This document shows, in pieces, positions 45,131 through 55,194 of a stretch of 64,000 nucleotides of DNA (the first letter of the stretch is position 1; each line of letters starts with the position of its first letter). The notes beneath the pieces are model-generated. The model made no database searches. It was not told the origin of the DNA and was given only the letters and a program-made list of their open reading frames with translations. Position numbers and translations under genes: made by a program. Location of the stretch: assembly GCA_028292505.1 (NCBI GenBank), contig JAQGMF010000038.1, forward strand, positions 53,854-117,853, in the 5' to 3' direction. Source of the DNA: Rhodocyclales bacterium (GTDB taxonomy: Bacteria > Pseudomonadota > Gammaproteobacteria > Burkholderiales > Rhodocyclaceae).

Positions 45131-46000
45131 TCAATTGAACGACACTTGCAGATCCCCTTGCATTTTGTATCGATTGGACAATTCGATCGGACTAATGGCT
45201 TTGTCCTGGTAAATGCGAAAGCCTATATATTGGTCCGGTGCACGCAGCCAACGCTCTTTCTGAGCATCGAGCAGTTGCCAAGCTCCGTTCAAGTAAACCT
45301 CGGCCCAATTGTGGTATTCCTCGGCGCGAGGCGCCGTGTCACGATCAGTCACAAAACCACCAAGCATACGCGCAGGGATGCCATTGGCACGCGCCAACGC
45401 GACCGCAAGATCAGCATACTCGGTGCAATCTCCACGGCGCTCCCTCAAGGCATAGAGCGCGCCCAAATCATCGGCAACGTATCCTGCGTACTGAAGATTG
45501 CCGCGCACCCAATCGTAGATCGCCTTGGCCGTCTCCAATCTGTCCGGCATTTTTAGCGAGGCCGCTAGAGATTGAATTTGAATGTCATTTGTTTCGATAA
45601 ACTTTTCAGATCCGAGCCAGATGTCGGGATTGACCAATATTTCCTGCAATGGCTTTTCAAATAAAACGACGTCCGCCGCGATGCTCACCAGCTTGGTTGC
45701 AAGCGGTGCAAATCGCGGGAAAACCAGTTTTATAATAGTGTGCCCCAGTGCATCGGATGAGCGTTCGTATGCCATCGACACACGAAGTTCGCTCAGGCTC
45801 TGCGTTGCTGTCTGGGTCATGGGCATGTAAAACCATAGTATTTGTTCCCCCAGCTCACGCGCCTGAGAGTTGGTAAGGGAAATCGTGAAGCGCAGTTTCC
45901 TATTGAGGGGATTTGGTAACGACTGCGGCCACACTCCGTCGCAAAAAACGATTGCCCCACAAACTGTGGTGATTTTCTTGATCCACCGTCTACGATTCAT
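45131..46000 (-). CDS. Transglutaminase-like cysteine protease-fold protein
   Basis: 289 residues from the ATG at 46000. A hydrophobic N-terminus (ITTVCGAIVFCDGVWPQ) suggests export. The C-terminal half holds the transglutaminase core: Cys in RRGDCTEYADLAVALAR, His in EEYHNWAEVYL and Asp in WQLLDAQ. It could crosslink, cleave or process surface proteins. It is the last gene of the long secretion operon, 16 bases after the rhodanese-like gene, so it may act on that system's substrates. Confidence 0.82.
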   Translation of the reverse strand: MNRRRWIKKITTVCGAIVFCDGVWPQSLPNPLNRKLRFTISLTNSQARELGEQILWFYMPMTQTATQSLSELRVSMAYERSSDALGHTIIKLVFPRFAPLATKLVSIAADVVLFEKPLQEILVNPDIWLGSEKFIETNDIQIQSLAASLKMPDRLETAKAIYDWVRGNLQYAGYVADDLGALYALRERRGDCTEYADLAVALARANGIPARMLGGFVTDRDTAPRAEEYHNWAEVYLNGAWQLLDAQKERWLRAPDQYIGFRIYQDKAISPIELSNRYKMQGDLQVSFN

Positions 46001-46016
46001 AAACGTGTCGGGCCTC

Positions 46017-46943
46017 TCACAAGCCGCAGCCAGGTTTCTTTGGGCCGCGCGCTTGTGCAGTCCAAATAGCTTTTTGTTGTGCAATCTGCTTTTCAAAAGC
46101 TTCGCGAGTGCCGACGTAAACAAGCAAAGGAATCGGCTGGATCGCCTGACGCAAACGCTGCATGGAGTCAGCGTCGGCTTTGCGAGGTGAGGTAATCAAA
46201 ACAACCGAGGCGAGCGGCGAATTCTTGAGTTCCTTGCGCCATCGTTCAATGACTGTCTTTACCGCGACGGGACTTTCATCGGGAATGAGTGATGAGAACG
46301 ACAGGAGCCGCTGCATACTTTCTTGCTCTTTGGACACCAGCATTAGGTTGGCATCGAACTGACTTTCAATCCAAAGTTCCGATGGCGACAACTCGATCGA
46401 TTGCAATATCTCGGGATTTTCACCAATGACTTTTTGCTTTTGAAATAACCACGCAGGCATACCGCCTTGCAAGACCTTGACCCGTTTGAATCCACGTGTC
46501 TGTAGATCGGCGCACGCCATATATAACTCACGCTCCGCTTTGCCGTTGCCCACAAGTACGAGCGATTTGTCATGTAAATAATTTTTTCGTCGCACTTCGG
46601 AAGTAGCCAGGTTCAAGGAGCCGTCAATTCGTACCCTGTTGTATTCCACCAAATTGCGCAGGTCGACAATGGTCGTATCGGGGCTCGTCAAAAGCGATGA
46701 CAATTCTGCGGGTCTAATTGCACATGACATATCGGGACGTGCATTGTTTGCCCCAGTCTCCGGGTTGCCGTTTGCGACAACGTCGTCACGCGGACATACG
46801 CCCGAAGCAGCTTTAATATTCTTCAGCGCTTCGGGCATTACAGTGCCTGGCAAGGCTTGTGCCGCAGCGTCGGGGCCTACCGCCGCTGTCAGCAGCATCC
46901 CAATCCATAGAACTGCATGCAACGACATATTATGAAAGCTCAT
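46017..46943 (-). CDS. Exported rhodanese-like protein without active-site cysteine
   Basis: 308 residues with an N-terminal signal sequence (LWIGMLLTAAVGPDAAAQA). A rhodanese domain lies at about residues 75-170: TTIVDLRNLVEYNRVRIDGS and VKVLQGGMPAWLF. The active-site loop that normally has Cys reads LVLVGNGKAERELY, so sulfurtransferase activity is unlikely. A second alpha/beta stretch follows (TVIERWRKELKN...LLVYVGTREAFEKQ). It is periplasmic, probably a binding or scaffolding protein. Its start overlaps the pseudopilin-like gene stop. Confidence 0.78.
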   Translation of the reverse strand: MSFHNMSLHAVLWIGMLLTAAVGPDAAAQALPGTVMPEALKNIKAASGVCPRDDVVANGNPETGANNARPDMSCAIRPAELSSLLTSPDTTIVDLRNLVEYNRVRIDGSLNLATSEVRRKNYLHDKSLVLVGNGKAERELYMACADLQTRGFKRVKVLQGGMPAWLFQKQKVIGENPEILQSIELSPSELWIESQFDANLMLVSKEQESMQRLLSFSSLIPDESPVAVKTVIERWRKELKNSPLASVVLITSPRKADADSMQRLRQAIQPIPLLVYVGTREAFEKQIAQQKAIWTAQARGPKKPGCGL

Positions 46944-47575
46944 GGCGAGGCTGGTGTGCTCTGTTGTCCACCAAGAAAAGGGGAGTTTTGTAAGGGTGCG
47001 CTTTGGGGTAGCTTACCGGCGTCCGTACTTGTCGTATCGACAATGGAAGTATTTTCTCGCATGAGCAAGTCGGAAGGATAAGTAAATATCCATTCGCCAT
47101 ATTTTTTCTTGTCGCGAAAGCTCATGTCGTCAGCTTCAAAATTGTCCTGTTTGACGGGCACGCTGTTCGACAACGAGTGAATACCTGCGATTCGTCCGGC
47201 GACCAGGACGAGTCCCCAATCCGGTTTGCCAGTCATCGGATCGACAAATATTTTTCGCAAATGGCGCCTCACTGCCGGACTTCGGCTATCCAACAGCAGA
47301 TCTTCCAGGGTTGGCGGATATTGATGCCCAGCACTCGGCCGAGCGCCGGCTGCTTGCCCAATATTCAGCTGAGTTTCGTAATAACGGCCGATGGCAACGC
47401 GAAATTGCCGTCCTATGGCGAGCAACTCCGCTTCCTTGTCTCGCTGTGTGGTCGTCGTCAAGATTTCTACTCCAGCTATGAGCCCAATACCCATGAATGC
47501 AACCAAGAGCAAAACCCATAGATATGCAAAGCCACCCCGAAAGCGCCTTGTCCGCTGTGATTCAAAACAATTCAT
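46940..47575 (-). CDS. Type II secretion pseudopilin-like protein, atypical leader
   Basis: 211 residues from the ATG at 47575, overlapping the preceding gene by 14 bases. After RFRGG comes FAYLWVLLLVAFMGIGLIAG, a prepilin-like hydrophobic helix. The residue-5 Glu is replaced by Trp. Then TTQRDKEAELLAIGRQFRVAIGRYYE matches the family of large pseudopilin-like proteins found beside GspG-type genes. It may form the tip or base of the pseudopilus. Confidence 0.75.
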   Translation of the reverse strand: MNCFESQRTRRFRGGFAYLWVLLLVAFMGIGLIAGVEILTTTTQRDKEAELLAIGRQFRVAIGRYYETQLNIGQAAGARPSAGHQYPPTLEDLLLDSRSPAVRRHLRKIFVDPMTGKPDWGLVLVAGRIAGIHSLSNSVPVKQDNFEADDMSFRDKKKYGEWIFTYPSDLLMRENTSIVDTTSTDAGKLPQSAPLQNSPFLGGQQSTPASP

Positions 47576-47990
47576 AGCTTTTGCCACTGCGCGCCTGTCC
47601 GATTGCACCACTTTTGATATCTACGATGCCATGGATTTCCGTGTCCTTGGAGGGAATAAGTATCCAGGTTGTACTGGATTCCGTAACAGGATCGACTGGC
47701 ACAGCTTTCAAGTAATGCTGCTCAACCAGTTCATCGAGTACATCCGGAAATCGTCCTTTGTCCGAATAGAATCTGTCCAGGGAGACGCGCAACACGCGCA
47801 GGTTTTCCTGTAGCGCGACTTCTTTTGATTTTTCCAAAGAGCCGAAATAACGCGGCAAGGCAATTGTCAACAACAGGGCCACGATTGCCATCACGACAAG
47901 CATCTCGATGAGCGTGAATCCTGTTCGTTGTTGTCGAGATAGTATGGGTCGCGAAGGGAACATAAAATAGTTTGGGGCGTCGCTTACCAT
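47562..47990 (-). CDS. Pseudopilin (GspG/GspH-like)
   Basis: 142 residues; the ATG at 47990 overlaps the previous stop, and an ATG at 47963 is an alternative. The prepilin motif [19 protein letters not shown] has the Glu5. The C-terminal domain is short ([30 protein letters not shown]). It is processed by a prepilin peptidase encoded elsewhere and assembles into the pseudopilus. Confidence 0.85.
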   Translation of the reverse strand: MVSDAPNYFMFPSRPILSRQQRTGFTLIEMLVVMAIVALLLTIALPRYFGSLEKSKEVALQENLRVLRVSLDRFYSDKGRFPDVLDELVEQHYLKAVPVDPVTESSTTWILIPSKDTEIHGIVDIKSGAIGQARSGKSYELF

Positions 47991-48475
47991 TGCCGGTAAG
48001 GCACACCATTCAGTCCGGTTTTTTCAGACTTTGAATAGATGTCGAAAATGTCGTCGCCTTCAGTCGGATCATCAGGAGGAGAAGCATAGCTACGCAAGCC
48101 CCATGTGTCCGAAGCCTTTGCCGTAAGGTCTGCAAACATCGGATCACGCGGAAGGCGGCGCAAGAAGTATAGATTTTGTTTGGTGGGGCTGCGCTGGTCC
48201 GGCACACCTTCGACAAGCTCGTCCAGTGTTTTTGGATAACCCGATTCTCCGAGCTTGGTCGCGATGCGCCCCTGATCGGACGCACGCTTATAGGCGTCCA
48301 GGGCATCGCGAATCTGAACAGTGGCTTGACGCAGTTCATGTTCCCTGTCGCGCTGAACGACAAGTTGCGCCATAGGCACTGCCACCAATGCGAGAACAGC
48401 CATGATGGCCAGCGTCATCATCAGCTCGATGAAGGTGAAACCGTTCTCACTTGTCATACATCGTTTCTTGCTCAC
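47984..48475 (-). CDS. Pseudopilin (GspG-like)
   Basis: 163 residues, starting at a GTG at 48475 (GTGA overlap with the secretin stop); an ATG at 48457 is possible. The prepilin motif [21 protein letters not shown] is followed by [25 protein letters not shown] and a C-terminal domain with [13 protein letters not shown] and PRDPMF. It belongs to the same pseudopilin group as its neighbour. Confidence 0.85.
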   Translation of the reverse strand: MSKKRCMTSENGFTFIELMMTLAIMAVLALVAVPMAQLVVQRDREHELRQATVQIRDALDAYKRASDQGRIATKLGESGYPKTLDELVEGVPDQRSPTKQNLYFLRRLPRDPMFADLTAKASDTWGLRSYASPPDDPTEGDDIFDIYSKSEKTGLNGVPYRQW

Positions 48476-50823
48476 TGGACCAGTCGCACCGTCTGTTCTA
48501 CCGGCACGGCAACGGGCATCGAAGGCAACGGCTCAGGAGACAAGGAAAGTACCTGCAGTTTTGCATTGGACGGTTTCAGCGCCTTGAAAGTCACCGTGAC
48601 GAGACTGCCAACGCCGTTAATTCCGGTATCGGTGCTGGACGAACTTTGCCGGACAAGGGCGACAAATATCTTTCCTTGCGCCGGATCGATACGCTGATTG
48701 AAATTTGTACTGACGCCACCTTGCTTGAAGAAGTCGCCCTCCTGCACATTGACAATCTGCAATGCCTGAGGATCGAAGCCGATCAGGAGAGGCATTCCCC
48801 GCAATGCCATCTGACTATTGACACGCAACACTGCACTGAATTGCTCGCCTACTTTCACTTGTGCCGGAGCCTGCCAGGCAACACTAAGCTGTCCCGATAT
48901 GGCGGCCGGCGGAGATGATGGCGCCATTGCTGGCGCAGGAACAGCAGCCGGAACGACAGAAGGCACCGTCGTCGCAGGCGTCTTTGCGACGGGAGGCTGA
49001 GCCGGCAGCGCGCCGGGCTTTTGCTGCGCATCCAGCTTTTCGGGATCAGCGCCGTTCAGTCGCAGTGCAGCTGCGCCGATAGTCGTCTCCGTTCCCGAAT
49101 CGAATTCAGCCAACGCCAGATCGGGACGGTGCAAAGACCTGACTATACGAGGCGTAATTGAGAGAAGAATCTCGGTGCGCTGCGAATCGTCCTTCTGACT
49201 GCCGAACAATCTGCCTACCACCGGCAACTCGCCGATACCCGGCACTTTGTTCGCCGTCGTGCGATCTTCATCATCGATAAGTCCCGCCAATATTTGCGTT
49301 TCGCCATTTTTCAATCGCAAAACCGTATTGGCTCCACGGGTACCGATCTGATACGTGAGCGATCCTGATTTACTCACTACTTCTTTGACCAGCGTAGAGA
49401 CTTCGAGATTGATCTTGATCGCAACTTCGTCGTCCATATAAATGGTAGGTTCAACCTCAAGCTTCAAACCCACATCAACGTAACTCACCGACTCCGAAAC
49501 AAAACCTGTTGAAGTCGATGTCGTCGTAATTACAGGTACCCGATCGCCGATCAATACCTTGGCCTTGTCTTTGTTACGCACGCGAATACGCGGGTTCGCC
49601 AGGATATTGGCGTCCTGATCTTGCTTATCCAGATTGATTAGCATACTTCCAACCGTAGCCTGTGTCGTACTCGATGAAAGATGCTGCAAGTTATTCAGCG
49701 TCAACGCGCTCGTACCCACCGCCAAGGGGGACAATCCCAATTGACTTGGCCATTGCACGCCAAGCTCCATCAATCTCGAACGTTTGATTTCCATCACTTC
49801 GACTTCCAGCATGACTTCGGGGTCACCCAAGTCCTGCAATGCCACGATTCGTTCAGCCATACGAATGGCCTCGGGCGTGTCTCGCATGAAGATGATCCCC
49901 AAGCGCTCGTCTGTCACGATATCTTTGGTTTTCACCAAGGTCTTGATCGTGTTTGAAACGGCCTTCACATCTGCATTGGTCAGAAAGAACGTACGCACAC
50001 TGAGCTGCTGATAATCCTTCAGTTTTTGCGGCGTATTCGGATAGATCAAGATCGAGTTTTCATTGAGTGTCTTTTGCTCAAGCTGATTTGTCGCAAGCAA
50101 TAGCCGAACGGCATCTTCGATCGAGGTGTTCTTGGCGAGAATGGTGGCCTTCAAGTCCGGGCGCACCTCTTTGTCGAAAAAGAAATTGAGGCCCGATACT
50201 TTGGCGATCACATCGAATATCGCTTTGAGCGGCGCATCCCGAAACTCGAGTGTGATTGGCTTTCTATAGACCGCCGATAGCTTTGCTTCGGGTCTTTGAG
50301 CCTTCGTCTGTGCGTCATCAATACGCGACTTGAGATTGAGCGCGTCCTTTTGCGTGGGGTTTTCCTGCAGCACTGTGCGTAGTTTCTCAGACGCATCGGC
50401 AAGATCCTGCGCAGTCCCCTTTTTCAATAGTGCTTCCGCATCGGCAATTACCTGGCGGTGCCTGCGTTCCAGAACCACGGCCTCCAAGCCTTGACGCGCC
50501 ATAGCATTGTTCGCGTCGAGAGCCCCCACTTGCCGATAGGCCTTTTCTGCATCCGAAAGCCGTCCTTCGTTGCGCGCAGTTTCTCCACTGAGAACCAGTC
50601 TATTGATAATTGATGAGCGACGACTGGCAAGAGCAATGCGGTACTCGATGTTTTGAGGATTGAGCTTGACCGCTTCTTCAATCTTTGCCAATCCTTCCTC
50701 ATTTTTTCCCGCCGCAATGAGTGCGTTCCCTTCGCGAAATGCTTGAGTCGCTGCGCATCCAGCTAAGGCGAGAACAGTGATAAACAGCCCCAGGCAATGC
50801 GATAAACGATTGCGTCGCTGCAT
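48472..50823 (-). CDS. gspD: TPR-secretin lipoprotein with C-terminal cohesin-like domain
   Basis: About 783 residues from the ATG at 50823, chosen because a lipoprotein signal (LALAGC) follows; an ATG at 50916 is possible. Residues ~25-150 form TPR-like helices. A secretin N-domain ([20 protein letters not shown]), N1 domain, and secretin core ([13 protein letters not shown]...[25 protein letters not shown]) follow. The last ~140 residues form a cohesin-like beta domain ([14 protein letters not shown]...[19 protein letters not shown]). Outer-membrane channel of the hybrid system. Confidence 0.85.
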   Translation of the reverse strand: MQRRNRLSHCLGLFITVLALAGCAATQAFREGNALIAAGKNEEGLAKIEEAVKLNPQNIEYRIALASRRSSIINRLVLSGETARNEGRLSDAEKAYRQVGALDANNAMARQGLEAVVLERRHRQVIADAEALLKKGTAQDLADASEKLRTVLQENPTQKDALNLKSRIDDAQTKAQRPEAKLSAVYRKPITLEFRDAPLKAIFDVIAKVSGLNFFFDKEVRPDLKATILAKNTSIEDAVRLLLATNQLEQKTLNENSILIYPNTPQKLKDYQQLSVRTFFLTNADVKAVSNTIKTLVKTKDIVTDERLGIIFMRDTPEAIRMAERIVALQDLGDPEVMLEVEVMEIKRSRLMELGVQWPSQLGLSPLAVGTSALTLNNLQHLSSSTTQATVGSMLINLDKQDQDANILANPRIRVRNKDKAKVLIGDRVPVITTTSTSTGFVSESVSYVDVGLKLEVEPTIYMDDEVAIKINLEVSTLVKEVVSKSGSLTYQIGTRGANTVLRLKNGETQILAGLIDDEDRTTANKVPGIGELPVVGRLFGSQKDDSQRTEILLSITPRIVRSLHRPDLALAEFDSGTETTIGAAALRLNGADPEKLDAQQKPGALPAQPPVAKTPATTVPSVVPAAVPAPAMAPSSPPAAISGQLSVAWQAPAQVKVGEQFSAVLRVNSQMALRGMPLLIGFDPQALQIVNVQEGDFFKQGGVSTNFNQRIDPAQGKIFVALVRQSSSSTDTGINGVGSLVTVTFKALKPSNAKLQVLSLSPEPLPSMPVAVPVEQTVRLVQ

Positions 50824-50926
50824 AGCATGCGCCCACAATTTATGCCATATGAATTTATACTTATCGAGGATCACTACCGTATCGAACGGTGTCGAATTTT
50901 TCTGTCCGGTCTTCATTCTGATTCTT

Positions 50927-51475
50927 TCAATTCGTACCACCGACGTCCAGAGTTTGCTGCAAATCCAAAGGTATATAGCGCAAACTCAGGACTTGTCCGT
51001 TAAGACTTTCCACCTTATACGAATCGGCGATAATGTCACCGACATGCACGGCCAAGTTCTGATCGTTGTACTGGAGGAAGACCACGGTCTGACCATCTTC
51101 TATATATTTTCCCAGAACTCGAAACGGCAACGGCGGTGCCTGGGGCGCTGACGGAACAGCATTTTGCGCGACCGCATTAGCCTCCAGCGCCATTTTCAAA
51201 GGCGGAGCGGTCCACTCGGTGGCTGCAAATATGCCTTTCGAGACATCGCTCTCTTCATCGCGCCGCCGCGACCGAATATTCAAAACGTCTATCGGCAAAG
51301 CGGGCTTTCCGCGCTGTAGCGTGACATTGGAGCCTGCAAGTAAAGTGGGGCTGGTGATCCGCGTCTTGTCGCTCAGCACAACGTCATTCTGGGTCGCTGG
51401 CGGAGCGAAATATGCCGCTGTCAAAGTAGCAAGCAAACCCAATCCGAGAACACGACGTACAATTTTCGGGTTCAT
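50927..51475 (-). CDS. PilP/GspC-like platform protein
   Basis: 182 residues from the ATG at 51475, which overlaps the PilO-like stop (ATGA). One N-terminal helix (VLGLGLLATLTAAYFA) anchors it. A C-terminal HR-type domain (FRVLGKYIEDGQTVVFLQYN...VHVGDIIADSYKVESL) resembles PilP and GspC domains that contact the secretin. It probably links the inner-membrane platform to the secretin. Confidence 0.75.
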   Translation of the reverse strand: MNPKIVRRVLGLGLLATLTAAYFAPPATQNDVVLSDKTRITSPTLLAGSNVTLQRGKPALPIDVLNIRSRRRDEESDVSKGIFAATEWTAPPLKMALEANAVAQNAVPSAPQAPPLPFRVLGKYIEDGQTVVFLQYNDQNLAVHVGDIIADSYKVESLNGQVLSLRYIPLDLQQTLDVGGTN

Positions 51476-52131
51476 TTCTGACTCTTGCCGCCAGGATCGG
51501 CCGTGGCCTTCGTATCGATGGAATATTCTGGCAAGCGAGTCAGCAACACCCACTGAATCCGCGCCTCGATGTCTGTCGATTCGATGCGTTCACGCTTGAA
51601 TTGCACGCTCTGCAACGCCAAAGTTTTTTCCGCATGCAGCGCGTTGTCCATAAAATGGTAGATCGCAGCAGCATTGCCTTTCACCGGCAGCGTCATTTGG
51701 TAACGCAGAAATTTACCTTGGATATCCGACTGTGGCCTGTATTCTCCACGCAAGATTGTGAGATGTTGCTCCTCCGCGAGAGAAAGAAGTCTTTCTACTG
51801 CTGTGGGTATGAGCGCCTGCGGCAGCAGGTAATCCTCAAAGACCTTCAAGCGTACGCGACCGTCCTGACCACTCACCTCACGCGGGCGGGCCGGCGCGCG
51901 CGCATGTTCGATCGCTTGTCTCTGAATATCGGCAAGTGCAAGGGTCTGCTGTTCATGCACCGCCCAGGCGCCCAGCGCGACCGCACAAAAACCAATCAAC
52001 AAGAACCCGAACCGGCCAAATCGACGGCTGAAGGCATGGCCACCTCGGCGAAACTCCCATGCCATATTTTCCATGATATGAAATATGCCATTCGCAATTT
52101 TATTCATTCCCCGTGGATTCATTCCGACCAT
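51472..52131 (-). CDS. PilO-like platform protein
   Basis: 219 residues. One transmembrane helix near residues 42-58 (FLLIGFCAVALGAWAV), then a coiled segment and ferredoxin-like domain (MTLPVKGNAAAIYHFMDNAL...LALQSVQFKRERIES). This is the PilO/GspM pattern. The start ATG has GGAGG upstream and overlaps the preceding gene by 13 bases. Confidence 0.75.
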   Translation of the reverse strand: MVGMNPRGMNKIANGIFHIMENMAWEFRRGGHAFSRRFGRFGFLLIGFCAVALGAWAVHEQQTLALADIQRQAIEHARAPARPREVSGQDGRVRLKVFEDYLLPQALIPTAVERLLSLAEEQHLTILRGEYRPQSDIQGKFLRYQMTLPVKGNAAAIYHFMDNALHAEKTLALQSVQFKRERIESTDIEARIQWVLLTRLPEYSIDTKATADPGGKSQK

Positions 52132-53516
52132 GTCGCCTCCACCGTGAAGCGATACGGTCGCAAGGGTGCCGATTCAACGATCTCATGCTGTAGAAGATAA
52201 GCGCGGATGAAGGGCTTGCGTACAGCTAGGAAGCCGACATAGCGTGCCATATCAACACTACTGCGTGCTTCAGCGACGATCTTCACCGCAGAGCTCTGAT
52301 CCAGCTTGGAAGTATTGGTGCCAGCCAAATCAACGCCCAACACGGCTACACGTATATCGCTCGGCGGTTGTAATGCAAGCATCAAAGCCGATATGGGAAG
52401 ATTCAACTCTCGAATGGCCTCATTCACCGCCTGTACTCTGGACACCTCTTCACGACTCCAGCTTATCGGTCGTTGTACGATATTTTTGGTGGCAGGAGCA
52501 GCCTTCATCTTGTCGGCGAAGACCTCCACCCTTGCCGTCGTTTGCCAAGCTTGGACTACGAGAAAGGCCGATAGCAAGAAGGCGGCAGCGGCAACAGCCC
52601 AACGTGCGGTTGTCATTGGCTGAGACATGCCAACGGCATCAATGGCTACGCTACGCCCACTCGACAGTGCCGCCAACTGCAGTGTGCGTGGTACCTCTTT
52701 GTCGCCAGGCTGAACCGGCAACTCCACATTCATCAGTTCTTTATTGGCGTCGGGCGATGACATATCCGACGGCATTAAATTCAGTACCGACAACTTGTCT
52801 GTCTGCGCCAGATGCGGCATGCGAAAACGAAGACGTTGCCACCATTCGCGAAGCGTCTGAACACTGATCTCTCCACCACTCCCCGTGCGAACGGTGACAT
52901 TGGTCAACCGACCCGAGCCCTGAACGATCAGCAACAAGCCCTCGTCCATTATCGCGAGGATTGTCAATTCGTCATGTAACTGCTGGCGTACCTGCGACCA
53001 CGCAGCCGCCCCAAGCGGCAATATCGAAGCCAGCTTGGCGTTGAATTGCCTGGCAACGACGGAAAGTGCCGACAGCAATGTTGCCGGATAGGCCACGACG
53101 AGTCGAGGTTGACCGAATGGTGCGTCGTCGAGCTTGATTACGTCGGACGGCATGACTTCAAAACCTGCCGAGTTCAATTGCGCACGCGCGGCGGCCTCGG
53201 TGGTGTCCGCGCGCCGCAATGCCACACTCCAAGGCATTTCGGCGGCCGACAACCAGACATCGGCCACCAGGACATGTACCTCCGTTATCGTAATCGATGT
53301 TTCGATCGCTTCAGTGCCCGGCTGTTGGCGCAGCTTGGATTGAAGCTGCCCCGCGACAGACACCAAAGCATCCGCGATGCCGTGATCGGATTCAATAGTG
53401 TACGTGAGCAGGCTGTTCGCGATCCAGCCTCCCCGGCTGACAAGCCCGCACTCGACGCGCTCGGCACCGATAGTGATGAAAAGCGTACCGTATTCGCCGC
53501 GCTTAGCCCGAAACAC
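52119..53516 (-). CDS. PilM/PilN-like fused platform protein (GspL-like)
   Basis: 465 residues from a GTG at 53516 with AAGAGGT upstream; an ATG at 53573 gives a longer start inside the ATPase gene. The N-terminal ~300 residues resemble the actin-like PilM/GspL cytoplasmic domain (TLFITIGAERVECGLVSRGG). A membrane helix (WAVAAAAFLLSAFLVVQAW) follows, then a PilN-like periplasmic domain. It would connect the ATPase to the periplasmic parts. Homology is weak in detail. Confidence 0.65.
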   Translation of the reverse strand: MFRAKRGEYGTLFITIGAERVECGLVSRGGWIANSLLTYTIESDHGIADALVSVAGQLQSKLRQQPGTEAIETSITITEVHVLVADVWLSAAEMPWSVALRRADTTEAAARAQLNSAGFEVMPSDVIKLDDAPFGQPRLVVAYPATLLSALSVVARQFNAKLASILPLGAAAWSQVRQQLHDELTILAIMDEGLLLIVQGSGRLTNVTVRTGSGGEISVQTLREWWQRLRFRMPHLAQTDKLSVLNLMPSDMSSPDANKELMNVELPVQPGDKEVPRTLQLAALSSGRSVAIDAVGMSQPMTTARWAVAAAAFLLSAFLVVQAWQTTARVEVFADKMKAAPATKNIVQRPISWSREEVSRVQAVNEAIRELNLPISALMLALQPPSDIRVAVLGVDLAGTNTSKLDQSSAVKIVAEARSSVDMARYVGFLAVRKPFIRAYLLQHEIVESAPLRPYRFTVEATWSE

Positions 53517-55194
53517 GCGCGACCTCTTCCAGCGTTGTTTCGCCACAAGCGACCCAAAGCAATGCAGCGTCATGCAAAGGCTTCAGCCCAACACGTGCCG
53601 CATGCTCTTTGAGTACGGAGATCGGTGCTTGACTGACGATCAATTCGCGCAGCATATCGTCCAATATCAACACTTCGGCAACAGCCTTGCGCCCCTTGTA
53701 GCCAACGCCACGACAATTGCCGCAACCCTTACCCACTTTGAATATCCAGCCAGCCACTTGCTGCCGGCTCAAATTTGCCGCTTCGAGTTCGGCATCATCG
53801 GGCTGAACCTCCATCGCACAGTGTGAGCAATTGATCCGTAATAGTCGTTGCGCAACGATTCCATTCAACGCCGCCGCAAAGCTATAGGCATCCACACCCA
53901 TATGCAGAAAGCGTCCGAGCACATCGAATACGTTATTGGCATGTACGGTGGTGAAAACCAGATGCCCCGTCAGCGCCGCCTGTACTGCAATCTGCGCCGT
54001 TTCGTCATCACGGATTTCTCCCACCATGATCTTGTCGGGGTCATGACGCAAAATGGAACGTAGCCCACGTGCGAAAGTCAGGCCTTTCTTTTCATTTACC
54101 GGAATCTGCAAAACCCTCGGCAAGCGATATTCGACCGGGTCCTCAATCGTCACGATCTTATCGCGCCCCGTATGGATTTCCGTAATGGCCGCATACAGCG
54201 TGGTGGTCTTTCCCGAGCCTGTCGGCCCCGTCACCAACAGCATGCCATGCGGTTTGCTGGCCAGCTTGCGAATCGCCGCCATCGAATGGGCATCAAGTCC
54301 GAGATTGTCGAGGCGCAATGCTTGTGCCTGCTCCGTGAGCGACTGTCGGTCGAGCAAGCGCAGTACCGCGTCTTCGCCAAAAATATTTGGCATGACCGAA
54401 ACGCGAAAATCAATCTCGCGATCGCTGACCCGTACCTTGAATCTTCCATCTTGCGGGACACGACGTTCCGCAATATCGAGTTCCGCCATGACCTTGATGC
54501 GTGAAATGATTTGCTCTGCCATATCCTGACCTTGCACCTGCGTGATTTGCACGAGCACACCGTCTATGCGGTAGAGCACATGCAGGCAACCCGCATCGCA
54601 TTCCAAATGAATATCGCTAGCCTGTAGTTTCAAGGCATCGTAAATCGTCGAGTTGACGAGTTTGACTACCGGGCTGGCATCATCGCTGATCGATGCCAAT
54701 GTAATAATGGCGGCAACTTCTTCATCGCCCTTACGCGTCGAGTCGTTGTCAAAACCATCCATCGCACGCAGTTGTCGCTCTTGTTGCGCAAAGTACGCGG
54801 CCAGATCGTCAGGATGGGCGAGCGCTATGCGCAGCGCTGCGCGCGAGACGCCATAGCGTCGCAGAGCCCAGTCTTCAACGGCGCCATCAAAAGGATCGCC
54901 GAGAACAAGCATCGGGACGCCCGATTCATCCGCTGCAATCAACACGCCCCGCTGTACGCATTCTGTGTACGCGATTTTTTCAAAGTCAGGAATCAACTCC
55001 TGCAACACGCGCATGGACAACGCCGGATAACCGAAACACGCACCCAATGCCATCATCAATGCATCTGCCGTCCAGCCAGTTGCGGACTGCAAACCGGCGA
55101 CCAGCGAAATATCGTTCTTCGCCGCAAACAAGCGTGCTTGCTCGATGAGTTCAGACGTTATCCCGACATCTGATTTGTTTGGCATAAGCGTCAT
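53503..55194 (-). CDS. gspE: Type II secretion / type IV pilus assembly ATPase
   Basis: 563 residues from the ATG at 55194 (GGAAG upstream). N-terminal MshEN/GspE-N domain. The ATPase core has Walker A GPTGSGKT (323-330), Asp box IEDPVE (350-355), Walker B IMVGEIRD and His box HLVFTTVHAN. A tetracysteine zinc subdomain (CSHC...CGNC) is present near the C-terminus. It powers pseudopilus assembly. The start overlaps the gspF stop. Confidence 0.92.
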   Translation of the reverse strand: MTLMPNKSDVGITSELIEQARLFAAKNDISLVAGLQSATGWTADALMMALGACFGYPALSMRVLQELIPDFEKIAYTECVQRGVLIAADESGVPMLVLGDPFDGAVEDWALRRYGVSRAALRIALAHPDDLAAYFAQQERQLRAMDGFDNDSTRKGDEEVAAIITLASISDDASPVVKLVNSTIYDALKLQASDIHLECDAGCLHVLYRIDGVLVQITQVQGQDMAEQIISRIKVMAELDIAERRVPQDGRFKVRVSDREIDFRVSVMPNIFGEDAVLRLLDRQSLTEQAQALRLDNLGLDAHSMAAIRKLASKPHGMLLVTGPTGSGKTTTLYAAITEIHTGRDKIVTIEDPVEYRLPRVLQIPVNEKKGLTFARGLRSILRHDPDKIMVGEIRDDETAQIAVQAALTGHLVFTTVHANNVFDVLGRFLHMGVDAYSFAAALNGIVAQRLLRINCSHCAMEVQPDDAELEAANLSRQQVAGWIFKVGKGCGNCRGVGYKGRKAVAEVLILDDMLRELIVSQAPISVLKEHAARVGLKPLHDAALLWVACGETTLEEVARVSG

